Positions 6,767 to 12,521 of a DNA stretch of 12,521 nt are shown here, piece by piece. The notes beneath the pieces were generated by a model. It ran no database searches and was not told the origin of the DNA. It saw only the letters and a program-made list of their open reading frames with translations. This stretch comes from Acidobacteriota bacterium (GTDB taxonomy: Bacteria; Acidobacteriota; UBA6911; RPQK01; DATIPO01): positions 1 through 12,521 of the forward strand of contig JANQFM010001123.1 in assembly GCA_028277865.1 (NCBI GenBank), written 5' to 3'. Each line of letters starts with the position of its first letter. Within the stretch, counting starts at the first letter, position 1. The translations under genes were made by a program, and so were the position numbers.

Positions 6767-8116
6767 ATGGGTGAAGCAGCAACATCTCGGGTCGTTCGCT
6801 CGATAACCATTCCCTCTCTGACAGGAATCCGGCTCATCTTGCTGGGCTCTCCGCTTTGGCTGCTGCATCTGGCTCTGCCTGGCGGATGGGCTGTGGCGGC
6901 GACCTACTGGGCCTTTCTTGCCTTATGGGCCTATCGCGAGCATCGCCGCTTGCCCGCTGCCAAACACCTTCTAGCCGCACGCCAATTGCCGCGGCGATTT
7001 TCCCTGGGATCCGAACAGGAAGCCGGACTGATCATTCACAACCGGTCTCGGCACAGCGTTGAGGCAGTCATCCGTGACGAACTGCACGATGCCCTTCAGC
7101 TGATCGCTCCAATTCCAGCAGGCAGATTGCCTGCCCAAGGAGACGCATCTGTCAGCTACCAAGTGCGGGCCAAGGAAAGGGGAGAGCACTGCTTGGGACG
7201 CCTGCTGCTGCACATGCAGTGGCGGGGAGGCCTTTTGCAGCGGCGCATCGCCCTGGAGTTGGAGGACCGGATCAAGGTCTATCCGCAGTTCTTGGAGGTG
7301 GGCAAGTACGAGCTGCTGGCCAAGATCGACGAGCGGGATGAGATCGTGCGTCGCCCCCGGCGGGTACGGGGCGCGGGAACCGACTTCGAAAGCCTGCGCC
7401 AGTATGTCCCGGGGGATGACATGCGCAAAATCGACTGGAAGGCCAGCGCACGCCGAGGACGCCTGGTGAGCCGCGTTTTTCAGATCGAAAAAGGGCAGCA
7501 ACTGGCCATTTTGATCGACTGCGGACGCCTGATGGCCGGCACCATCGGCGAATATCCCCGCCTGGAGCACGCCTTCAACGCGGCCGTCATGCTCAGCTAC
7601 GTGGCCCAAAAGCGGGGAGACAGCCTGGCTGCGGCCACGTTTTCCAATCGCATCGAGTCCTTCCTGCCCCCCACCCGCGGCAGCGCCATCATGCCTTCGG
7701 TGCTCGAAAACCTCTACAAGGTGAAGCTGCGCGAAGTGGAATCCGACTATTGGCAGGTGACGGCCGAGATGATGTCGATGCTCAAAAAACGCAGCCTGGT
7801 CTTCATGCTCACCGACGTGCTGGACTCGATTTCCAGCCGGGGCCTGATCAACAACCTCTATCGGGCCTCGTCCAAGCACCTGGTGCTGTGCGTCGTCCTT
7901 TCCGAGCCTCAGGTGGAGAAGACAGCCGACATGACCGCCCAGGATGCCGAGCAAGCCTATGCCAAGGCCGCCGCCTGCCACCTGCGCCAGGAACGCCACC
8001 TGGCCCTGGAACGCCTCCGCTCAAGGGGAATCCTGGTCTTGGAGACGGCGCCGGAGAATTTGAGCATCCAGCTGGTCAGAAGGTATTTGGAGATCCGGCA
8101 GGCGGATTTGCAGTAG
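6767..8116 (+). CDS. DUF58 domain protein, MoxR partner
   Basis: A 449-residue protein. Two membrane helices lie at about 20-37 and 40-57, and a beta-rich periplasmic-type region spans 75-165. The DUF58 signature is at 204-224, from GTDFESLRQYVPGDDMR through KIDW, followed by a VWA-like domain starting at AILIDCGRLM (247-256). The metal-site motif there is D-C-G-R-L where a classical MIDAS would be DxSxS; this relaxed form is common in DUF58. TDVLDS near 349 occupies the expected third MIDAS position. The start at 6767 follows GGGAGAGG (6757-6764). By family knowledge it pairs with the MoxR ATPase; the substrate complex is unknown. Confidence 0.96.
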   Translation: MGEAATSRVVRSITIPSLTGIRLILLGSPLWLLHLALPGGWAVAATYWAFLALWAYREHRRLPAAKHLLAARQLPRRFSLGSEQEAGLIIHNRSRHSVEAVIRDELHDALQLIAPIPAGRLPAQGDASVSYQVRAKERGEHCLGRLLLHMQWRGGLLQRRIALELEDRIKVYPQFLEVGKYELLAKIDERDEIVRRPRRVRGAGTDFESLRQYVPGDDMRKIDWKASARRGRLVSRVFQIEKGQQLAILIDCGRLMAGTIGEYPRLEHAFNAAVMLSYVAQKRGDSLAAATFSNRIESFLPPTRGSAIMPSVLENLYKVKLREVESDYWQVTAEMMSMLKKRSLVFMLTDVLDSISSRGLINNLYRASSKHLVLCVVLSEPQVEKTADMTAQDAEQAYAKAAACHLRQERHLALERLRSRGILVLETAPENLSIQLVRRYLEIRQADLQ

Positions 8117-8128
8117 AAGGGAAGCAGG

Positions 8129-8154
8129 CAGGAGTCAGGAGTCAGGAGTCAGGA
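8129..8154 (-). repeat. Heptamer array, CCTGACT type in reverse (locus B left)
   Basis: Three perfect units of CAGGAGT plus CAGGA, which is the reverse complement (in another phase) of the CCTGACT array at 2717-2755. It faces a degenerate forward CCTGACT array at 8324-8355, so the gap is flanked by inverted copies of one heptamer. A single worn TTGGCAA-type unit follows at 8171-8184. Confidence 0.9.
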
Positions 8155-8206
8155 AGAGGGGAGAAGAATCTGGCAATTGGCAGGCTTTTGAGCATAAACT
8201 CTGCAG

Positions 8207-8241
8207 ACCTTGGACCTTGGACCTTGGACCTTGGACCTTGG
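8207..8241 (+). repeat. Heptamer array, ACCTTGG type
   Basis: Five perfect ACCTTGG units in tandem, directly abutting the octamer module at 8242. Two further perfect units of the same heptamer are at 8364-8377. They are read in neither neighbouring gene. Confidence 0.93.
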
Positions 8242-8268
8242 TCACGCAGAGGCGCAGAGACGCAGAGG
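8242..8268 (+). repeat. Octamer repeat module (RCGCAGAG type), locus B
   Basis: TC followed by ACGCAGAG, GCGCAGAG, ACGCAGAG and a trailing G: three perfect 8-bp units. The copy at 11692 has the second and third units in the opposite order. Confidence 0.9.
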
Positions 8269-8323
8269 AGGGGGAAGGAGACAGATGATTTCGGATCCTT
8301 TTGAATCCCTTCCCGTTGTTGTT

Positions 8324-8377
8324 CCTGACTCCCGATTCCTGACTTCCCGACTCCTTCTGCTTGACCTTGGACCTTGG
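8324..8377 (+). repeat. Degenerate CCTGACT units then two ACCTTGG units (locus B right)
   Basis: CCTGACT at 8324-8330 and 8338-8344 are perfect, with altered units between and after them to 8355, one of them 8 bp long. ACCTTGG twice follows at 8364-8377. The order octamer, CCTGACT, ACCTTGG matches locus A (2601-2783). The array ends just before the ribosome site of the SixA-like gene. Confidence 0.85.
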
Positions 8378-8395
8378 ACTTCTTAGGGAGCCCTC

Positions 8396-8905
8396 ATGAA
8401 AAAGTTGACCTTCATTCGCCATGGAAAGTCGGACTGGGGCGCCGGCTACACCGGAGACCACAGCCGGCCCCTGGCCAAACGGGGGCTGCGGGACGCCCGG
8501 CGGATGGGAAAGTTCCTATCGCAGGTCGGGATGACGCCCGACTCGATCATCACATCGTCGGCGCTGCGGGCTCACTCAACGGTTCAGCTGGCTCAGCAGG
8601 CTGGAGGATGGGACTGCCCTGTACGGGTTTCCGATAGCCTTTACGGCGCTTCGCCCCGCACAGTGGTTGAGGAAATCCGGCGTGAGGACGATACAACCGA
8701 GGTCCTCTTGATCGCAGGGCACGAGCCGACATGGTCTGAAACCTGCAGCCTGCTGATCGGCGGCGGCGAACTGCGCTACCCGACGGCCGCGCTGGCCTGC
8801 ATCGCCTTTTATTCGGACGGCTGGTCCGGCATTTCCGCCAGCTCCGGACAACTGCTCTGGCTGCTGCCTCCCCGCCTACTGCGCAGCGCCGGCTTTGAGC
8901 ATTGA
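8396..8905 (+). CDS. sixA: SixA-like histidine phosphatase
   Basis: A 169-residue histidine phosphatase superfamily protein of the compact SixA type. The phosphoaccepting RHG motif is at 8-10 (FIRHGKSDW), the RPLAKRGLRDA segment at 24-34, SSALRAHST at 54-62, and the second catalytic histidine is H109 in LLIAGHEPTW. SixA-type enzymes are small cytosolic phosphatases; E. coli SixA removes phosphate from phosphohistidine on PTS/Hpt proteins, though many homologues have unproven substrates. The start at 8396 has AGGGAG at 8385-8390, 5 nt upstream. The 3' end overlaps the convergent ppx gene by 30 bp. Genomes often carry this family near polyphosphate genes, which supports a link, but the overlap alone does not show one. 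Confidence 0.92.
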   Translation: MKKLTFIRHGKSDWGAGYTGDHSRPLAKRGLRDARRMGKFLSQVGMTPDSIITSSALRAHSTVQLAQQAGGWDCPVRVSDSLYGASPRTVVEEIRREDDTTEVLLIAGHEPTWSETCSLLIGGGELRYPTAALACIAFYSDGWSGISASSGQLLWLLPPRLLRSAGFEH

Positions 8906-10432
8906 AGGGATCTGTCCCCGATCGTCTGCCTCTTCCTCCAGCAGCAACCGGCGCTGGAAGGCTCTTTCAAAAAGATAGGCCTGCTTTTTCGTTTCCCAGA
9001 TTTCGATAAACGGATTCTCTGAGGCTGTCAGGCGTATGCGCACTTTCCTTTTGCTGATTTTCACCTGCAAATCCCGGATCCGTCCGCCCCGGGAGCGTTC
9101 CAAGAACTCGGCCAAGCGCAAGCAGGCGGCCATTTGCAGCAAGACCCGCCTGCCGGCCATCTCTTGACCGGGCAGCTTGCCCAGGCTCCCCCAGGAGGGG
9201 ACTCCCTTGCGGTGAAAGCGCACCAGAAGCATCAGCAGGGCCGTTTCACGGTGGCTGAAGCCGTTGAGCGGGGAAGAGTTGATCAGATAGGCGCCGTGCT
9301 TGTGGTGCTTGTGGTAGCCCAAAGTCATTCCGATGTCATGCAGCCGGGCGGCGGCATCCAGCAAAAAGGCGTGGCGGGCGCCCAGTCCATGCAATGGCAG
9401 CAGCTCCTCGAAAAGGCGGCGGGCCAGAAACCGCACCTGCTCGGTATGGAGGTCCGATTGGGGGTATTGCTCAAAGATGTTGCGCACACTGAAGTCCCCT
9501 ATGTCGGTCAGCAGGTGGGGATGAGGCAGGAAACGTCCGTAAAAGGCGCCCTCGCGGACCCCCTGGCCCGAAATCCACAGCCCCTCGCGACCGCTGCTGC
9601 GCAACAGCCAACGATAGAAAAGGGCCGCCGCCACAATGATGTCAGCCCGATCGGGGTGGATTCCCGCTATGCGCGCCCTCCTGCGGGCCTGGGCGGCCAG
9701 CAGGCGTTCGGACAGTTCGTCCAGAGCCTGCAGTGTCAAGTAAAACCCGTGCAGGCGGTCGAGGGGATATTGGGTGGATTTTTGAACAGCCCGAGCCATG
9801 TTGCGGATGGCCCCTCCCATGGCCACCAACGGCAACGAATCGCTGCGTATGGATTGGCACACCTGGCCCACATTCTCCTGCAACACCTTCTCCAGCCACT
9901 GGACTTGGGCGCTGCTGGGAGGATCCGATTCCAGGCAGGACTCGGTGAGGCGCACGGCGCCCAGAGGATAGGCCTGGCCGGCCGCGCTGCGGCGCTGCAG
10001 CATCTGAGAGATCTGGGCACTGCCTCCTCCCACATCCACCACCCAGGCTTCCTCAAAGTCGAATCCGTTGGCTACGGCGCGCACTCCCAGTTCAGCTTCC
10101 TCTTCCCCCGAAAGTACCCGGATGGGCAGTCCCAGCGGGCGGACCCGCTGCAGAAACGCCTCCCGGTTGACGGCATCCCTCACTGCGCTGGTGGCAATCA
10201 CCTCGATGTCGGGCAGCTTCATGACCTGTGCGTACTTGGCGTAAAGGTTCAGGGCGGCTTCGGCCCTTTGCATGGCAGGCTCGGAAAGGCGATTGCCTCG
10301 CCCCATCGACTCTCCCAGGCGAATCGGCTCCCGAATCTCGTCGATCTTGCGGAACCATCGGCCGGGACGATAGGCAAAGACCACCAAACGGGCGGTATTG
10401 GATCCCAGGTCGACGATTCCTACCCGCTGCAT
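8876..10432 (-). CDS. ppx: Ppx/GppA exopolyphosphatase-type phosphatase with HD domain
   Basis: A 518-residue protein (numbered from the ATG at 10432) matching full-length two-part Ppx. The ASKHA-fold part shows DLGSNT (8-13), TSAVRDA (81-87), SGEEEAEL (108-115), DVGGGSAQ (133-140, phosphate binding) and GVREG (291-295). The C-terminal HD-type domain carries HDIG at 365-368 with the His-rich segment YHKHHKHGAYLI after it. The family hydrolyses polyphosphate and/or pppGpp; this sequence cannot separate the two. An ATG at 10441 is also in frame, but GGGGA sits against it, whereas it is 8 nt from the ATG at 10432, which I therefore prefer. Its tail overlaps the SixA-like gene, and it diverges from the asparaginase gene. 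Confidence 0.94.
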   Translation of the reverse strand: MQRVGIVDLGSNTARLVVFAYRPGRWFRKIDEIREPIRLGESMGRGNRLSEPAMQRAEAALNLYAKYAQVMKLPDIEVIATSAVRDAVNREAFLQRVRPLGLPIRVLSGEEEAELGVRAVANGFDFEEAWVVDVGGGSAQISQMLQRRSAAGQAYPLGAVRLTESCLESDPPSSAQVQWLEKVLQENVGQVCQSIRSDSLPLVAMGGAIRNMARAVQKSTQYPLDRLHGFYLTLQALDELSERLLAAQARRRARIAGIHPDRADIIVAAALFYRWLLRSSGREGLWISGQGVREGAFYGRFLPHPHLLTDIGDFSVRNIFEQYPQSDLHTEQVRFLARRLFEELLPLHGLGARHAFLLDAAARLHDIGMTLGYHKHHKHGAYLINSSPLNGFSHRETALLMLLVRFHRKGVPSWGSLGKLPGQEMAGRRVLLQMAACLRLAEFLERSRGGRIRDLQVKISKRKVRIRLTASENPFIEIWETKKQAYLFERAFQRRLLLEEEADDRGQIPSMLKAGAAQ

Positions 10433-10506
10433 GGCTGGCATCCCCGGATAGCGCTAATCCTGCGGCCGGATGTCATTCGAGGAAGCTTCAATATATCATG
10501 GGGGAC

Positions 10507-10617
10507 GGAACAGGGAACACGGTACAGGGAACAAGGAAGAAAGCCGGAGAGCCTCATCAGGTTCTGCATCTCCCCATGTTCATTCTTCCGTGTTCCCTGT
10601 TCCTTGTTCCCTTTTCC
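10507..10617. repeat. Inverted pair of heptamer arrays, GGAACAG type (locus C)
   Basis: The left arm (10507-10541) is five heptamers of the GGAACAG/GGAACAC/GGAAGAA type in strict 7-bp phase. The right arm (10583-10617) is five heptamers that are the reverse complement type (TTCTTCC, GTGTTCC, CTGTTCC and so on). The spacer is 41 bp. Each arm is 35 bp, so a long imperfect hairpin or cruciform is possible. It lies between the divergent ppx and ansA genes. Confidence 0.92.
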
Positions 10618-10622
10618 ACAAA

Positions 10623-10645
10623 CAACGCACAGAGCGCGGAGAAGA
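10623..10645 (+). repeat. Degenerate octamer-like stretch before ansA
   Basis: ACGCACAGAGCGCGGAGAAG-like sequence resembles a worn copy of the RCGCAGAG module and follows the heptamer arrays, as in the other loci. It also contains the GGAG ribosome site (10638-10641) of the asparaginase gene. The resemblance is judged by eye and is weaker than for the other copies. Confidence 0.45.
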
Positions 10646-10647
10646 GG

Positions 10648-11670
10648 GTGAAGAAGAGGGTTTACATCGCCTATACGGGCGGGACGATCGGGATGGAACG
10701 GACCCCTCGGGGCTACGCGCCGACTCCCGGCTTCCTGCAGCGTCAGCTGGAGCAGATCGCTGAACTGCAGCGCGATGAGATGCCCGGCTTTACGGTCAAC
10801 GAGTACCAGCCGCTGCTCGATTCCTCCAACATGACACCCGCCCATTGGCTGCGCATCGCCAGCGACATTGCCGACAACTATGCCCAATATGACGGTTTCA
10901 TCGTGCTGCACGGCACCGACACCATGGCCTACACCGCCTCAGCCCTTTCCTTCATGCTGGCAGGCCTTTCGAAGCCGGTGGTGGTAACGGGCTCTCAGAT
11001 TCCCTTGTGCGAGATCCGCAACGACGCACGCGAAAATCTGATCAACTCGCTGCTGATCGCCGGGAACTACCCCATCCCCGAGGTCTGCCTCTACTTCGGC
11101 AACAAGCTGCTGCGCGGCAACCGATCGGTCAAGGTGGACGCCGATGCCCTGGACGCATTCGACTCCCCCAACTTTCCTCCCCTGGGCGAAGCGGGGGTCA
11201 ACATCGAGATCAACTGGGACCTGGTGACGCGTCCTGCCGCCCGTCCCGGCCATGCCCTGGAGGTGCTGCAACTCGAGGATCCGTCTGTGGTGGGCGCTCT
11301 GCGCCTCTTTCCCGGCATCTCGGCACGCATGTTGAGGAACATCCTCAACCCCCCTCTGCAAGGCCTGGTATTGGAGGCATTCGGAGTGGGCAACGGACCC
11401 GAAGAGGATGCCGAGTTCCTGCAAGTTCTGCAGGAAGCCACTGAGCGAGGAGTGGTCATCGTCGACTGCACCCAATGCCTGAAGGGCACGGTGCAGCTGC
11501 AGGACTACGCCAGCGGCCGGGAATTGGCCCGGGCCGGCGTGGTGAGCGGCTTCGACATGACGGCCGAAGCGGCCCTGACCAAGCTCTTCTGGCTGCTCGA
11601 CGGCAATCGCCGCCCCGAAGAGGCCCGAGTGCTCATGCAGTCGAACCTGCGGGGGGAAATGACGGCCTGA
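10648..11670 (+). CDS. ansA: Type I L-asparaginase (AnsA)
   Basis: A 340-residue asparaginase, the usual length of cytosolic type I enzymes such as E. coli AnsA, converting L-asparagine to aspartate and ammonia. YTGGTIGM at 9-16 carries the nucleophilic Thr (T13). HGTDTM at 88-93 carries the second Thr and Asp (T90, D91). A Lys in the RGNRSVK segment near 160 fits the third catalytic site, and NDAREN at 125-130 is the AnsA-type segment. The start is GTG at 10648, giving MKKRVYIAYTGGTIG; GGAG lies at 10638-10641. In-frame ATGs at 10576 and earlier sit inside repeat arrays and would give a false hydrophobic N-terminus. No signal peptide is present with the chosen start. It diverges from ppx; a shared function is not evident. 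Confidence 0.95.
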   Translation: MKKRVYIAYTGGTIGMERTPRGYAPTPGFLQRQLEQIAELQRDEMPGFTVNEYQPLLDSSNMTPAHWLRIASDIADNYAQYDGFIVLHGTDTMAYTASALSFMLAGLSKPVVVTGSQIPLCEIRNDARENLINSLLIAGNYPIPEVCLYFGNKLLRGNRSVKVDADALDAFDSPNFPPLGEAGVNIEINWDLVTRPAARPGHALEVLQLEDPSVVGALRLFPGISARMLRNILNPPLQGLVLEAFGVGNGPEEDAEFLQVLQEATERGVVIVDCTQCLKGTVQLQDYASGRELARAGVVSGFDMTAEAALTKLFWLLDGNRRPEEARVLMQSNLRGEMTA

Positions 11671-11691
11671 ACTGTCCAGAGTGAAGAGATC

Positions 11692-11718
11692 TCACGCAGA
11701 GACGCAGAGGCGCAGAGG
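11692..11718 (+). repeat. Octamer repeat module (RCGCAGAG type), locus E
   Basis: TC followed by ACGCAGAG, ACGCAGAG and GCGCAGAG units, all perfect, 21 bp after the ansA stop. Compared with the copy at 8242, the second and third units are swapped. Confidence 0.9.
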
Positions 11719-11772
11719 AGGGGAGGGAAGAAAGGAGTGGCGCAGGTCGACTTTTCGTCGCTGTGACCCTCG

Positions 11773-11814
11773 TTCTCCATCCTCCCTGCTCCGAATTCCG
11801 TTCCCCGTTTTCCG
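11773..11814 (+). repeat. Possible worn heptamer array of the TTCC type
   Basis: Six consecutive 7-bp blocks, each with CC at block positions 5-6 and mostly pyrimidines before it (for example AATTCCG, TTCCCCG, TTTTCCG). The phase and TTCC core match the right arm of locus C (10583-10617). It looks like a decayed copy next to the octamer module and just before the bpt start. Confidence 0.45.
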
Positions 11815-11825
11815 GCTAAGATGCC

Positions 11826-12521
11826 ATGCACGAGCTTTTCCGTACTGTGGAGGATCCTCGCAGGTGCTCTTATCTGCCGGCTGAGAGGGCGGCGCTGGAG
11901 TACCGGTTCTTGGCAGGCCTGGGGCCGGAAGAGTATTCGGAGTTGCTGGCACGCGGCTATCGCCGCTTTGGGCATCAGCTCTTCCGCCCGGCTTGCCCGG
12001 CCTGCAGTCAGTGCATCTCATTGCGGGTGGATGCCCAGCGCTTCCGCCCCAATCGCAGCCAAAAACGGGCCTGGCGCCGCAACGCGGCAGTGCGGGCTGA
12101 ACTGCACCCCCTCTTCCTGTCGCGACAGCACTTGGAGCTTTACCGCCTCTACCACCAAGACATGAGCAGGCGGCGCGGCTGGCGGAAAGCGGAAGCTTCA
12201 GTCGAGTCAATGGCCGAGAGCTTTTTGATGGGCGGGAAACGCTTTGGACGCCAATGGCTGTTCTGGAAAGCCGGCCGCCTGATCGGTGTGGCCTTCATGG
12301 ACGAGCTCCCGGACGCAGTGTCGATGGTCTACTATTTCCATCACCCGGACTGGCGTCCCGACTCTCCCGGAACCTTTTCCATCCTCACTCAAATCGACTA
12401 CGCTCGGCGAAAAGGCCTCAAGTACGCCTACCTGGGGTACTGGATCGAAAAGTGCGGCTCGATGGCCTACAAAAGCGCTTTCCGGCCCCACCAACTCCTG
12501 CAAGGCTACCCCGACGATGGA
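11826..12521 (+). CDS. bpt: Bpt aminoacyl-tRNA-protein transferase, 3' end outside window
   Basis: An open frame of 232 codons running off the window end without a stop; the family is usually about 230-260 residues, so little is missing. It starts MHELFRTVEDPRRCSYLP, with the N-terminal Cys at C14 and the Cys trio in FRPACPACSQCISLRV (C57, C60, C63), then the GNAT-fold C-terminal half with YAYLGYWIEKCGSMAYKSAF near 205-224, the diagnostic Bpt/Ate1 segment. The enzyme transfers Leu (Bpt) from tRNA to N-terminal Asp or Glu of proteins, marking them for ClpS/ClpAP. The ATG at 11826 was chosen because the family N-terminus begins there; an ATG at 11821 is in another frame. No clear ribosome site precedes it. 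Its upstream gap is repeat DNA. Confidence 0.92.
   Translation, partial: MHELFRTVEDPRRCSYLPAERAALEYRFLAGLGPEEYSELLARGYRRFGHQLFRPACPACSQCISLRVDAQRFRPNRSQKRAWRRNAAVRAELHPLFLSRQHLELYRLYHQDMSRRRGWRKAEASVESMAESFLMGGKRFGRQWLFWKAGRLIGVAFMDELPDAVSMVYYFHHPDWRPDSPGTFSILTQIDYARRKGLKYAYLGYWIEKCGSMAYKSAFRPHQLLQGYPDDG

Noticed and set aside
6767..8116. DUF58 protein as inactive because of its altered MIDAS motif
   Set aside because: D-x-G-R-x variants are common in DUF58 proteins, so the change is not a sign of decay.
9134..10651. Long plus-strand frame opposite ppx
   Set aside because: Antisense shadow of a gene with all Ppx motifs intact; its translation shows no domain.
11821..12165. Plus-strand frame starting at 11821
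   Set aside because: It is out of frame with Bpt; the frame from 11826 carries all Bpt features and stays open to the window end.

Overview
The window is a compact stretch of about 60% GC DNA from a diderm (Gram-negative-type) bacterium. A PEP-CTERM/exosortase-sorted secreted protein, a proteobacterial-style Bpt leucyltransferase, a Ppx with a C-terminal HD domain and a MoxR/DUF58 cluster would suit Acidobacteriota or a similar environmental lineage. That placement is inference; no rRNA or tRNA was seen.

Layout. (1) 1-810: yebC behind an extended -10 promoter, then a two-way hairpin terminator shared with a convergent PEP-CTERM gene (883-1476, minus). The PEP-CTERM gene lies behind a near-consensus sigma-54 (-24/-12) promoter. 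(2) 1836-2636: a YhhQ/VUT-family transporter (queuosine precursor uptake) whose last 11 codons are repeat DNA. (3) 2850-8116: a five-gene plus-strand cluster: a GPDPase-membrane-like polytopic protein, a DUF4129-like protein, a DUF4350-like protein, a MoxR AAA+ ATPase and a DUF58 protein. A 93-bp inverted repeat lies between the last two. (4) 8396-10441: a SixA-like histidine phosphatase converging on, and overlapping by 30 bp, a Ppx/GppA phosphatase. (5) 10648-11670: type I L-asparaginase with a GTG start. (6) 11826 to the window end: Bpt aminoacyl-tRNA-protein transferase, cut by the window edge.

The most unusual content is intergenic. Five gaps (2601-2783, 6658-6750, 8129-8377, 10507-10645, 11692-11814) hold short-period repeats built from heptamers (CAGTTGG, CCTGACT, ACCTTGG, GGAACAG types) and an octamer (RCGCAGAG). 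They are combined in mosaics, two of which share the same module order. They resemble in principle the heptanucleotide STRR sequences of cyanobacteria. They also spill into coding sequence, supplying the stop codon of the YhhQ gene and a false signal-peptide-like extension in front of the asparaginase.

Functionally, the MoxR cluster is a known envelope-associated ATPase plus VWA-like partner arrangement with membrane proteins. SixA/Ppx point to phosphohistidine and polyphosphate or (p)ppGpp metabolism, AnsA to asparagine use, and Bpt to N-degron tagging for ClpS/ClpAP. No defence system, CRISPR array, insertion sequence with transposase, or prophage was seen.
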